From NCBI GenBank assembly GCA_022072055.1, contig JAJVIK010000019.1, positions 62,001-126,000 of the forward strand: 64,000 bases of DNA, given 5' to 3'. Position numbers and translations under genes: made by a program. This DNA is from a bacterium (lineage in GTDB: Bacteria; Hinthialibacterota; Hinthialibacteria; OLB16). Shown one piece after another: positions 9,209 through 17,113 of the stretch. Position 1 is the stretch's first letter; the number at the start of each line of letters is the position of its first letter. A model generated the notes under the pieces. It had not been told where the DNA came from. It worked only from the letters and a program-made list of their open reading frames with translations, and ran no database searches.

Positions 9209-11593
9209 ATGACCCAACGCCTTTTTCCGATGTTTCCTGTCGCGTGCCTCTTCCTCCTCGGCGCGGCCACCCCCACGCCCCGGCCCACCGGACCGCAGAT
9301 TATCCTGACTCCGATCAACGGCGCGCCGAGCGTCTTCGAACTGGTCCGGGTGGAAGGGGAGACCGTGGAGGTCCGCAAGGAGGGGGTGCGCCTTCAGTTC
9401 TCCCGCGCGCAAGTCAAGAGCGCTAGGAACGCCGAGGCTGAGGCTCTATTGGAAGAGGCCAGCCGAACCCTGGCGGAGGTTGAATCGCAAGATCTCGGTC
9501 GCTTCGAGGCCCTCGTCGGTCGTCTGGATCGGCAATCCAAGGCCCTTTCCGGAGTCGCCTCCCGGTTCGCCTGGTTGATTCCGGCCGCGTCTCCAACCCT
9601 TACCTCGCTGAACCAAGCCCTCTCCGATGTTCAATCCACGCTGGATGCGGTCCAGACGCTTCAAGGAGAAGGGGACCGACTGGAGAAGATGGCGCGGGGC
9701 AGCATCCCGCTGGATGCCACCTGGGAGGAGTCTTTCAATGTCGCGCTGGAGCAGGCCAACCTCATCCCCTATCCCGTGATCCGCAAGGACATCGTGGACC
9801 GCCTGGTGGGGCTGAGGCGGGACATTCGACTGGATCTCGCCAAGGGGGCGCAAGCTTCCGCGGACCGAGTGGCGAAGCTGAACGATGAGTTGCAGGCCGC
9901 CCTCGTCAAGGGAGAGTTGACCGAGGCGCGCGCCACGCTCCTGATCAAGGAGATGAGGCGATACGCGATCAAGGTGCCGGAGGCCGACCGTCGCGCGGAG
10001 CTGGAATCCCTGATTGCGAGGACCGAAACATTCGTGGCCTCGTCCTTAGAGAGGCTTGCTCGAACGCGAGCGGAAAAGGCGGCCCGCGCGACCATTCAGG
10101 AACTCCAGGAAAATGTCGGCAAGGCGGCTTCCCAGCGTGACTTGGCCGGTTTTTCGGCTCGGCTTGAGGACGCGCGAGAGGCTGCCGCGGCGCTCTCCGC
10201 TCCGACCTCGGAGGAGCTGGTGGCATTGCTGGAGGAGGTGTCCCAGCATTTCTCCGCCCTGCCCGCCGAGCCTCCCCAACCGGCCACCGCCGCGGTGACC
10301 GGCGCAGTGCAAGAGCCTGCTCCCGCTTCTGCTGAACCTCAGAGTGCTGGGAAGCCGGGGGACTTGGTATCCCAGGTGCTGGCGTATGTCCCCGAATCCC
10401 TTCGGCCTCACCTCTCCAACCTTTGGTTCTGGAATGGCGTGCTTGCAGTCCTCTTGGTCACGCCCAAGCGCGTGCTGGTTCCCGCGCGGCGCAAGAAGGC
10501 GGCGGCGGTCCGCTCCGAGTCGCCTGAACTCGCCCGGGTCTCCCGGAGAGCGTCAACAGCGACGGAGGATGACGAGCTCTTCGGGCCTGCTGTGTCCCCA
10601 GTGGCGGCCTCTGCTCCCTTGGCCGCGGTGGTCGCGGCTTCCAGGCCCGAACCGGTGGCGCCGAAGAAACCTGAGGAAGATGTCTTTGGCTTCGGGCCCG
10701 GCACGTCAGTCACAGCCGAAGCGATGCACGCTCCGGCTCAGCCGGATAGCCCTCCAGCCGCGCCGGTCACCGTGTCACCAAAGGTCCCCAAAGAGGAAGA
10801 CCCGTTCGCCGTGGTGGATGAAGTTTTTGCCACCGCTCCCCCCACGGTTCAGGAACCGAAGGTCGAACCCGAACCGGTCGCGCCCACCCCACCATCCTCC
10901 GCGGCGAAAGAGGCGGATCCCTTTGGCTTCGGAGACACGCCGGTGGAGTCGATCTTGGCCTCCGCTCACAAACCGGAGCCGCCCAAACCAGTGGAGAAGG
11001 AGCTCGAGGCCAAGAAGACATCTGCCGAGGAGGACCCCTTCGGGTTCGGCCCCGAACCCCTGGAAGACTTCGCGCCGGTTGCCGCGCCACCAGCCCCCGC
11101 GCCGACTCCGTCGCAAGTTCAAACGGCCATCAAGCCGCCCGAGGAGGATCCCTTTGGGTTCGGCTCCGAACCGGTGACCGAGATTCCTGAACCGCCGCCT
11201 CCAGCCCGACCCCCTGAGCCCGCAGCGCCACCGCCACCGGTGGCGGAGACTCCCCCACCCCCCGTGGCCGAGTCGGCGCCCCCAGCGCCCGAGCCGGACT
11301 TGTCGCTTGTGGCCGCCGGGGAGGAGGATGAGGATCTCCTCTTGCTGGATCCGTTCGGGTACGAAACCGATCCCGAAACCCTTCTCCCACACGAACTCGA
11401 GGCTGCGCCAAGCCCTGGCCCCGCCCACGCCCCGGGCGGGGGGTCGGACGACCTTGGGTTTGATGTCGAGGACCCGTTCGGGCTGATCCAGGGGAGTGTG
11501 TTCGAGGAGGAGCCGCGCCCCTCTCCCGCGCCTCCACCGCCGGATGTTCTCGACGAGGAAGACCCCTTCGGACTTGGGAAGGATAACGGCTGA
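9209..11593 (+). CDS. Membrane-anchored coiled-coil protein with eight DPFG motifs
   Basis: A 794-residue protein I cannot assign to a family. Residues 1-22 form a signal peptide or anchor, followed by a small beta-rich stretch (SVFELVRVEGETVEVRKEGV) and a long helical, charged, coiled-coil-like region (about 70-360). A single hydrophobic segment near residues 405-425 (NLWFWNGVLAVLLV) is followed by a basic stop-transfer patch (RRKK). The last 330 residues are Pro/Ala/Glu-rich and probably disordered, carrying eight copies of a motif close to EEDPFGFG, the first five 38-40 residues apart. With a signal peptide in front, the motif tail should face the cytoplasm. A cytoplasmic tail with repeated short motifs suggests a scaffold or multivalent binding partner; this is inference. 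Confidence 0.75.
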   Translation: MTQRLFPMFPVACLFLLGAATPTPRPTGPQIILTPINGAPSVFELVRVEGETVEVRKEGVRLQFSRAQVKSARNAEAEALLEEASRTLAEVESQDLGRFEALVGRLDRQSKALSGVASRFAWLIPAASPTLTSLNQALSDVQSTLDAVQTLQGEGDRLEKMARGSIPLDATWEESFNVALEQANLIPYPVIRKDIVDRLVGLRRDIRLDLAKGAQASADRVAKLNDELQAALVKGELTEARATLLIKEMRRYAIKVPEADRRAELESLIARTETFVASSLERLARTRAEKAARATIQELQENVGKAASQRDLAGFSARLEDAREAAAALSAPTSEELVALLEEVSQHFSALPAEPPQPATAAVTGAVQEPAPASAEPQSAGKPGDLVSQVLAYVPESLRPHLSNLWFWNGVLAVLLVTPKRVLVPARRKKAAAVRSESPELARVSRRASTATEDDELFGPAVSPVAASAPLAAVVAASRPEPVAPKKPEEDVFGFGPGTSVTAEAMHAPAQPDSPPAAPVTVSPKVPKEEDPFAVVDEVFATAPPTVQEPKVEPEPVAPTPPSSAAKEADPFGFGDTPVESILASAHKPEPPKPVEKELEAKKTSAEEDPFGFGPEPLEDFAPVAAPPAPAPTPSQVQTAIKPPEEDPFGFGSEPVTEIPEPPPPARPPEPAAPPPPVAETPPPPVAESAPPAPEPDLSLVAAGEEDEDLLLLDPFGYETDPETLLPHELEAAPSPGPAHAPGGGSDDLGFDVEDPFGLIQGSVFEEEPRPSPAPPPPDVLDEEDPFGLGKDNG
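10673..11580 (+). repeat. Eight-copy DPFG amino-acid motif array
   Basis: Motif Asp codons lie at 10679, 10799, 10916, 11033, 11147, 11348, 11471 and 11561. The first five are spaced 120, 117, 117 and 114 bases apart. Motif versions seen include EEDVFGFG, EEDPFAVV, EADPFGFG, EEDPFGFG (twice), LLDPFGYE, VEDPFGLI and EEDPFGLG. The linkers between motifs are Pro/Ala/Val-rich and vary, so selection appears to act on the motif itself. Confidence 0.85.
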
Positions 11594-11617
11594 GAATGGA
11601 GGCGGATTCCGGGTGGC

Positions 11618-11645
11618 TTGACACCGTGCGGCAATTTGCTATTGA
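11618..11645 (+). promoter_or_regulatory. Putative sigma-70 promoter of the initiator tRNA
   Basis: A perfect TTGACA at 11618-11623 is followed after 16 bases by TATTGA at 11640-11645. This places the transcription start about 30 bases before the mature tRNA 5' end at 11685. Confidence 0.5.
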
Positions 11646-11684
11646 TTCAAGGTGTAAGCACTGCCGGCTTGCCAAGTTTTCGGA

Positions 11685-11759
<75 letters not shown>

Positions 11760-11811
11760 ATCCCCATCGTCATTCCAGATTCCGTTCCGTCATCAAGGGT
11801 GAGCGAGTCTC

Positions 11812-12144
11812 GTGACCAAAAAAGAGATCATTGAGGAAGTGTCGGAAAAGACGACCACCAAGAAGGCTCACACCCGAGCGATTGTGGAGTCCGTGCTCGA
11901 TGTTTTCATGGAGATCCTCGCCAGCGAGGGGCGGATCGAGATTCGGAATTTCGGAGTTTTCAAGGTGAAAGACACTCCCGCGCGTATCGGTCGCAACCCG
12001 GTGACCCGCGAGGTGGCGGATGTCCCCGCGCGACGGATCATTCAGTTCAAGGCCGGGAAGTTCATGAAAGACATTGTGAACGGGGCCGAGGAATCCGCCG
12101 TGTCGGTCGTCAAACCCAAGCGATTGGAGGCCACGGGGGGATGA
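11812..12144 (+). CDS. HU/IHF-family DNA-binding protein
   Basis: A 110-residue nucleoid protein that bends or compacts DNA as a dimer. The N-terminal helices (TKKEIIEEVSEKTTTKKAHT) and the signature IEIRNFGVFKVKDTPARIG-RNP place it firmly in the family; the Pro of RNP is the intercalating residue at the tip of the DNA-binding arm. The IHF-like wording VPARRIIQFKAGK follows the arm. The 18-residue C-terminal tail beyond the usual end (ESAVSVVKPKRLEA) is extra. The start is GTG, 52 bases after the tRNA. The stop overlaps the next ATG as ATGA. Confidence 0.92.
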   Translation: MTKKEIIEEVSEKTTTKKAHTRAIVESVLDVFMEILASEGRIEIRNFGVFKVKDTPARIGRNPVTREVADVPARRIIQFKAGKFMKDIVNGAEESAVSVVKPKRLEATGG

Positions 12145-12605
12145 GCCAGGAAATCGGCGTGATCCAGGTCTCCGATGAGGTGATCCGCTCCATTGTCCAC
12201 ATTTGCTCCCAAGAAGTCCCGGGGGTGGCCTCGGTTTCCGAGGAGAGCCTGATCAACGGGGCCTTCAAGATGCTCCGCTCGACCGACTTCCCCAAGGGCA
12301 TCCGCATCACCAACGGTCCCGATGACCAGCACAAGAAGGTGGATGTTTCCATCCGTGTGGAATTCGGCGTCGCCATTCCCGCCATCGCCACGGAACTCCA
12401 GCTCAAGGTGAAAAGTCAGGTGGAACGCATCACCGGGATCATTGTGGATGAGGTGAATGTTCACGTGGATGGGGTGCATGCCTCCGCCGAAACTCCATCC
12501 GGTCCGAGGGTCATGTCCCTGCCGCCCGTGTCCGGCGCGGTTCAGGAGTCGCAGGTTCAAGACATGGGGACAGTGGAGGAAGAGACCGGGGAACAGTCTC
12601 GGTAG
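12141..12605 (+). CDS. Asp23/Gls24-family protein
   Basis: A 154-residue protein of the Asp23/Gls24 (DUF322) family, small alpha/beta proteins linked in Firmicutes to cell envelope stress; their biochemical role is not settled. The family is visible in the opening (IGVIQVSDEVIRSIVHICSQ), VPGVASVSE, the central KVDVSIRVEFGVAIPAIATE strand-helix, and ITGIIVDEVNVHVDGV. About 35 residues after the domain are Pro/Glu-rich and variable. It is translationally coupled to the HU-like gene (ATGA), so both are probably expressed together. Confidence 0.85.
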   Translation: MSQEIGVIQVSDEVIRSIVHICSQEVPGVASVSEESLINGAFKMLRSTDFPKGIRITNGPDDQHKKVDVSIRVEFGVAIPAIATELQLKVKSQVERITGIIVDEVNVHVDGVHASAETPSGPRVMSLPPVSGAVQESQVQDMGTVEEETGEQSR

Positions 12606-12654
12606 CCCCCCATCCACGCTTCAGGGTCTAGAGCATTTCTCATTCGAATCTGGC

Positions 12655-12725
12655 GTTGGAGGGACGCGCGCCGTTGCGTCCCATGCCCCCCCCAAGACCG
12701 GCCACGACTGAGCGTGGCACTCCAA
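12655..12725. repeat. Structured palindromic intergenic element
   Basis: In the convergent gap between the Gls24-type gene and dtd, two hairpins stand side by side: GGGACGC (12661-12667) pairs with GCGTCCC (12676-12682), and GCCACG (12701-12706) pairs with CGTGGC (12713-12718). An outer pair, TTGGAG (12656-12661) and CTCCAA (12720-12725), can enclose both. The layout is like REP or MITE-like elements and could also act as a bidirectional terminator, although no T tract is present. Confidence 0.5.
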
Positions 12726-12729
12726 GGCG

Positions 12730-13194
12730 CTACACGATGGCGTTAAATGCTCCAGGGGGAGACTCCAGGATCACTGTCACCGGTCCGTCATTGACAATCT
12801 CTACCTCCATCTTCGCCCCAAAGACCCCGGTTTCGACGGGAACCCCTTCGAGCCGGAGTCGCTTACAGAACGACTCGTACAACGGAACAGCGACCTCCGG
12901 GCGGGCCGCCTCCACGAAACTGGGGCGACGACCTTTCCGACAGTCGGCATAGAGGGTGAACTGGGACACCACGAGCGCCGATCCTCCGATCTCCTGAAGG
13001 GAAAAGTTCATCTTTCCCTCGGAGTCCTCGAAGATCCGCAACTGCGCGGTCTTCAGCGCCAGCCACTCCACCTCCTCAAGCGTGTCCGATTGATGGACTC
13101 CGAGTAACAGGCAGATTCCCGGTCCAATCTCCCCCACAACCCGCCCCTCGACCCGGACACGGGCCTCGCGGACCCTCTGAATGACCGCTCGCAC
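12730..13194 (-). CDS. dtd: D-aminoacyl-tRNA deacylase
   Basis: A cytoplasmic homodimeric enzyme of 154 residues that hydrolyses D-amino acids mischarged on tRNA. Both active-site motifs are present: [17 protein letters not shown] (around residues 78-94) and, near the C-terminus, NDGPVTVIL containing the cross-subunit Gly-cisPro element. The start is a GTG at 13194, which gives the family's normal N-terminus (RAVIQRV) and lies 10 bases after the previous gene; a longer open frame upstream would overlap that gene and adds unrelated Arg/Ser/Pro-rich sequence. Length is normal. It is probably cotranscribed with the DUF1844 gene. Confidence 0.95.
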   Translation of the reverse strand: MRAVIQRVREARVRVEGRVVGEIGPGICLLLGVHQSDTLEEVEWLALKTAQLRIFEDSEGKMNFSLQEIGGSALVVSQFTLYADCRKGRRPSFVEAARPEVAVPLYESFCKRLRLEGVPVETGVFGAKMEVEIVNDGPVTVILESPPGAFNAIV

Positions 13195-13204
13195 GGCAAG
13201 CGCT

Positions 13205-13630
13205 TCAGGGAATGATGATGCGCGGCTGGGACTCAGCCGAGGAGGCGGGTCGCCCATCCGGAGTGAGGATTCGGCTCGGCTCCTCCTCGTGGGAGGCTTG
13301 CGCGGTTCGCTGGGCCAGCTCTCGCGCTCGCGGATCACGGACGGCATGAACAAAGGCGATCTTGAGCTCATCAATCAGGGCGGTAAGGGCCCGATCCTCC
13401 TGATCATCCAAGTTGCCGCGAGTCTTTTCCTTGAGAAGCTCCAGGATTGAGATGCTCTCCTGAGCGGCCTCGAAACTCACATACACCTGACCGGTCATCG
13501 GGTGCGGCATGGCCCCGAGGGCCATGGCCCCCTGGTTGAAAAAGACGCTCACCAGCTCCATGAAGGAAATGCCATGCGGCGCTTCCTGTTCTTCTCCCGG
13601 CTCGACTCCGGGACTGGCTTCTTCACTCAT
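13205..13630 (-). CDS. DUF1844 family protein
   Basis: A 141-residue protein of unknown function. The DUF1844 core is visible at about residues 22-92: [18 protein letters not shown], a Pro-rich turn, and [30 protein letters not shown]. The C-terminal 45 residues are charged and low in complexity. The ATG at 13630 has a good AAGGAG site. In other genomes the family often neighbours tRNA or translation genes; here it precedes dtd by 10 bases. A TTGACA promoter candidate lies just upstream. Confidence 0.8.
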   Translation of the reverse strand: MSEEASPGVEPGEEQEAPHGISFMELVSVFFNQGAMALGAMPHPMTGQVYVSFEAAQESISILELLKEKTRGNLDDQEDRALTALIDELKIAFVHAVRDPRARELAQRTAQASHEEEPSRILTPDGRPASSAESQPRIIIP

Positions 13631-13659
13631 GATGGGATTCTCCTTCGCGCGGAACCGGC

Positions 13660-13689
13660 ATTGTGGTTCGCGCCGCCTTGGCCTGTCAA
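13660..13689 (-). promoter_or_regulatory. Putative promoter of the DUF1844-dtd pair
   Basis: On the minus strand a perfect TTGACA (13684-13689) and CACAAT (13660-13665) are 18 bases apart. They sit at the very end of the MFS gene, 30 bases before the DUF1844 start. Confidence 0.45.
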
Positions 13690-14984
13690 CGAGGCCGGAT
13701 TGTTTCACCTTTTCCGCGCGGCTCCTCGATCCAGCGGGTGAAGATCATTGCCGCGATCATGGCCAGCGCGGTGGGAACGGCGAGACTGGTCATGCTTTCC
13801 CCGCTCCAGGTCCACAGCCGGCTGCTCCCCCAAGAGGCCAGCAGCATGGTCGGCATGGTGAGTGTGGCCATCATCGCAAGGTATGTCGCGCGCCGGCGCG
13901 GTGGAGAGATTTCAATGCCGAGAGTGGTGATCCCGATTTGATTGGCGAAAAAGCCCACCCCAAAAAGGAACATGATCCCCAGGAACTCCCACTCGGTTCG
14001 CGCAAACGCGCACCAGACCGCGATGGCCAGGAAAATCCCTCCGCTCAGCTCCATCGCGATCTTCCCCCCGCGCCGATCCCCAAGGAAACCCGCGACCAGG
14101 TTCCCGGCGATCCCACCGATCATCTGCGCGGTGACCAGGCGCCCCAGGTAGCTTTCCGGACGGTTCAGCACATGCAGGGCGTGAATGGAAAGAAATGGGG
14201 TGAGGATGAAAATGCCGTGCAAGAGGGCGCGCGCGACAAGGTAATGGCGAAGTCGTGGATCCTCCGCGATTAAGCCTGGAATCGCGCGCAGGTTTTCGAG
14301 CAGCGGCGGGGCCTCTTCCACGGGGTGGGGCGGATTGTTCTCCCGCACCATCGCGAAGAGGATGTATGAGACGGCAACCAGAGCGAAGGCCATCAGATGG
14401 AGCAAGCCATATCCGACCGCGCCGGGGTGTCGTTCCAAGACTTCCGCGATCACCCACCCCGCGCCGATCCCAACCAGGGATGAGAGGATGTACCGATAAG
14501 CCCAGACCGAGGAGCGGCGATGCTCCGGGATGGTCTTGGCCACCAGCTCCAGCCACGCGGTCATGGTCAACCCCCCGATCATCCCGGAGACAAACGGAGC
14601 CAGGGCCACGGACACCAGCGCGCCGGTCGGGTGCCTCGAGGAGAGGAACACCAGAAACAGGCCCGTGATCAGATAGGGGAGCCGCTGGAAGACCCCGGAA
14701 AGGAGCAGCGGGGGTTTCACCCTGCGGCGCTCCTCGATCCGGTGGGCGGTAAACAGCGGGGGCCAGACAAACCCAAGGGTCATCATGATCGGCATCAGGG
14801 CGACCAGCCAGGGCGGCCCGCCAAGGGATTCGACCATCGGCGGTAAGACCGTGTTGGGGGCCACGAAGGCGATTCCTCCCATGTAGAAACCGCCCTCAAT
14901 TGAATGAAGGGCGTAGTTCCAGCGGAAGTTGCGTTGGGCCTCGAGCTCAGCTTTTGGGGCGGGTTTGGTGGCGCCAAGTGTCAT
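13686..14984 (-). CDS. MFS transporter
   Basis: A 432-residue inner-membrane protein of the major facilitator superfamily with about twelve hydrophobic segments in two halves. The N-terminal half starts with RNFRWNYALHSIEGGFYMGG and has the short cytoplasmic RIEERRR loop between helices 2 and 3. A central loop (MVRENNPPHPVEEAPPLLEN) separates the halves, and LVAGFLGDRRGGKIAMELSG in the second half is the pseudo-repeat of the MFS motif A. The substrate cannot be read from the sequence. No Shine-Dalgarno site was seen. It is divergent from pilT and precedes the DUF1844-dtd pair. Confidence 0.85.
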   Translation of the reverse strand: MTLGATKPAPKAELEAQRNFRWNYALHSIEGGFYMGGIAFVAPNTVLPPMVESLGGPPWLVALMPIMMTLGFVWPPLFTAHRIEERRRVKPPLLLSGVFQRLPYLITGLFLVFLSSRHPTGALVSVALAPFVSGMIGGLTMTAWLELVAKTIPEHRRSSVWAYRYILSSLVGIGAGWVIAEVLERHPGAVGYGLLHLMAFALVAVSYILFAMVRENNPPHPVEEAPPLLENLRAIPGLIAEDPRLRHYLVARALLHGIFILTPFLSIHALHVLNRPESYLGRLVTAQMIGGIAGNLVAGFLGDRRGGKIAMELSGGIFLAIAVWCAFARTEWEFLGIMFLFGVGFFANQIGITTLGIEISPPRRRATYLAMMATLTMPTMLLASWGSSRLWTWSGESMTSLAVPTALAMIAAMIFTRWIEEPRGKGETIRPR

Positions 14985-15114
14985 GGAAATGGAAAGCCCG
15001 ATAGTCTACCACACCCGAAGAGGAGAAGCGGAGGCCTCCCGGATGCGCTCTACACACCCCCCACCGTTTTCCGTACAATCAGTCGGCTCTTAATGTGACA
15101 TGGAGGTTGGCTCA

Positions 15115-16272
15115 ATGTCTGAAGCGGTTCTCACTCCCCCAGTTCCGCCGATTGCGAGCGAGGGTCCCGCCAAGGACCCCCGCAAGGTGAATATCAAGGT
15201 CCTGCTTGAGGAAATGGTCCGGTTTAACGCCTCCGATCTGCACCTCAAGTGCGGCAGTCCGCCCTGTTTCCGGATTAACGGCGTTCTCAAGAAGGCCAAC
15301 ACGCCACCCTTGATGCCCGATGACACTCTCGGGATGGCCAAGGAACTGGCCCCCGCGCGAGTGACTGAGATTCCCCCCATCGGATCGCTGGATTTCTCCT
15401 ACGCCATCCCAGGAGTGGCCCGCTATCGCGTCAACGTTTTTCACCAACGCGGCAACATCAGCCTGGTCATCCGCAAGGTCAACATCGAGCTCCCCAAGTT
15501 CGAGGACATCAATCTCCCGCCGGTGATTGAGAAGTTCGCCGACTACGAGCGCGGGATCATTCTGGTCACCGGGGTCACCGGCAGCGGCAAATCCACCACC
15601 CTGGCCGCGATCCTGAACCGGATCAACAAGACCCGCAACGCCCACATTGTCACCATCGAGGACCCGATTGAGTTCCTCTACCGGGACGAGAAATGCATCA
15701 TCAACCAGATGGAGCTGGGGATCGATTTCGAGTCCTTTGAGGATGCGATGAAGCGGGTTCTGCGCCAGGATCCTGACATCATCCTGGTGGGTGAGATGCG
15801 CGACCGAACCACGATCCGCGCGGCGATCACCTCCGCCGAGACCGGCCACTTGGTGTTCAGCACCCTCCACACCGGCGACACCGCCACCACGGTCGAGCGT
15901 ATCCTGAAGCATTTCGACGCCGACGAGCATGAGTTGGTGTTGCAGCAGCTTTCCAACAACCTCCGAGGGGTCATTTCCCAGCGCCTTCTCCGGCGCGCGG
16001 ACGGAAAGGGGCGAGTCCCGGCGCTCGAAATCATGGTCGGAACGCCGATTGTCCAAAAGCTCATCTATGAGGGCCGCCTTAAAGACCTCAAGGCGGCTGT
16101 CCAGAACCGCGAGGGGGGAATGCAGACCTTCAATCAGCACCTCCTGGAGCTGCTCGAGGCCGGAACGGTGACGAAGGAAGAGGCCCTGCGTTATGTGGAC
16201 AACATCCCTGCCTTTGAGCGGATGCTGCGCGGCGGGCTGTCATCCGGCGATGGCACCGGGTTGATCGGTTGA
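15115..16272 (+). CDS. pilT: Type IV pilus retraction ATPase PilT
   Basis: A 385-residue hexameric motor ATPase that depolymerises type IV pili for twitching motility. After a Pro-rich lead the PilT N-domain begins (LLEEMVRFNASDLHLKCGSPP), followed by Walker A GVTGSGKSTT, the Asp box TIEDPIEFLY, Walker B DIILVGEMRD, and the His box TGHLVFSTLHT. I prefer the ATG at 15115, seven bases after GGAGGT; the in-frame ATG at 15100 overlaps that ribosome site. PilU is the alternative, with no second copy here to compare. Two pilin-like genes are elsewhere in the window. The stop overlaps the next start as TGATG. Confidence 0.93.
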   Translation: MSEAVLTPPVPPIASEGPAKDPRKVNIKVLLEEMVRFNASDLHLKCGSPPCFRINGVLKKANTPPLMPDDTLGMAKELAPARVTEIPPIGSLDFSYAIPGVARYRVNVFHQRGNISLVIRKVNIELPKFEDINLPPVIEKFADYERGIILVTGVTGSGKSTTLAAILNRINKTRNAHIVTIEDPIEFLYRDEKCIINQMELGIDFESFEDAMKRVLRQDPDIILVGEMRDRTTIRAAITSAETGHLVFSTLHTGDTATTVERILKHFDADEHELVLQQLSNNLRGVISQRLLRRADGKGRVPALEIMVGTPIVQKLIYEGRLKDLKAAVQNREGGMQTFNQHLLELLEAGTVTKEEALRYVDNIPAFERMLRGGLSSGDGTGLIG

Positions 16273-17081
16273 TGGCCGCCCCGGCGGAATTGGCGGAGCT
16301 GGCGGCCTCCCTTCGAAGGCTGGGAGTAGAGCGCCTGTACCTCTCGGAGGCGGCCCACTCCGCGCTTCATCGAAAGGAACCACCCATGGCAAAGACCGCT
16401 TCGCCCCTCGCGGCCAAACCCGCCGTCCCGCAGCCGTTTGTTCGTGATTTCCCCAGACCAGACCCAACGCGAGTTGCCGACAAGGCGGCTCGTCTGTGCG
16501 CCCTGGAGGAGCCGCTCCGCACCTGCGAGGCGTGCCGTCTGTGCTCCGGAAGGACCCATTTGGTCTATGGGGTGGGCAACCCGGACACCGCTCTCATGTT
16601 CATCGGGGAGGGGCCCGGACGGGATGAGGACCTTCAGGGTGAGCCTTTCGTGGGGCGCGCCGGGCAGCTCCTCACCGAGATGATCACCAAGGGGTTGCGA
16701 GTGCGGCGCGAGGATGTCTATATCGCCAATGTGGTGAAGTGCCGTCCCCCGGAAAACCGGGCCCCTCAGCCGGACGAGATGGAAGCCTGCCTCCCCAATC
16801 TGATCCGGCAGATCGAGATCATCCAGCCCAAGGTGATTGTGACGCTGGGCGCCATCCCGGCCAAGGCGCTGCTCAAGGATTCCACGGGGATCACTCGGCT
16901 GCGGGGGAATTGGCGCGCGTTCAAGGGGATTCCGGTCATGCCCACGCTGCACCCCGCATACCTACTCCGAAATCCCCCGGCCAAGAAGGACTGTTGGGAG
17001 GATTTGAAGCGGGTGATTGCCTTCCTCAATGGGGAGTTGGACTTGAGCGCCCCCAAGGCCGGGGAAGAGGACCTATTCTAG
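16272..17081 (+). CDS. Family 4 uracil-DNA glycosylase (Fe-S)
   Basis: A 269-residue DNA repair enzyme that removes uracil from DNA. Family 4 features are clear: the N-terminal Cys pair CEACRLC, the active-site block FIGEGPGRDEDLQGEPFVGRAG, NVVKCRPPENRAPQP with the third Cys, CLPNL with the fourth Cys of the 4Fe-4S cluster, and the C-terminal HPAYLLRNP loop. About 85 residues precede the catalytic domain; the first 40 look like a separate small helix. The ATG at 16272 is used because it overlaps the pilT stop (TGATG). In-frame Met at residue 40 (MAKTASPL), which follows AAAGGAA, is an alternative start. Confidence 0.92.
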   Translation: MAAPAELAELAASLRRLGVERLYLSEAAHSALHRKEPPMAKTASPLAAKPAVPQPFVRDFPRPDPTRVADKAARLCALEEPLRTCEACRLCSGRTHLVYGVGNPDTALMFIGEGPGRDEDLQGEPFVGRAGQLLTEMITKGLRVRREDVYIANVVKCRPPENRAPQPDEMEACLPNLIRQIEIIQPKVIVTLGAIPAKALLKDSTGITRLRGNWRAFKGIPVMPTLHPAYLLRNPPAKKDCWEDLKRVIAFLNGELDLSAPKAGEEDLF

Positions 17082-17113
17082 TCGCGCCCGCTTTTGATTA
17101 ACGTAAGGGACCC

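Noticed and set aside
13509-14273. Plus-strand frame (254 codons) opposite the MFS and DUF1844 genes
   Set aside because: Both genes on the minus strand have clear family motifs; the plus-strand product is Pro/Arg/Gly-rich.
15112-16140. Long open frame (342 codons) on the minus strand across pilT
   Set aside because: It is the complement of a well-conserved gene; open antisense frames are expected at this base composition, and its translation has no motif.
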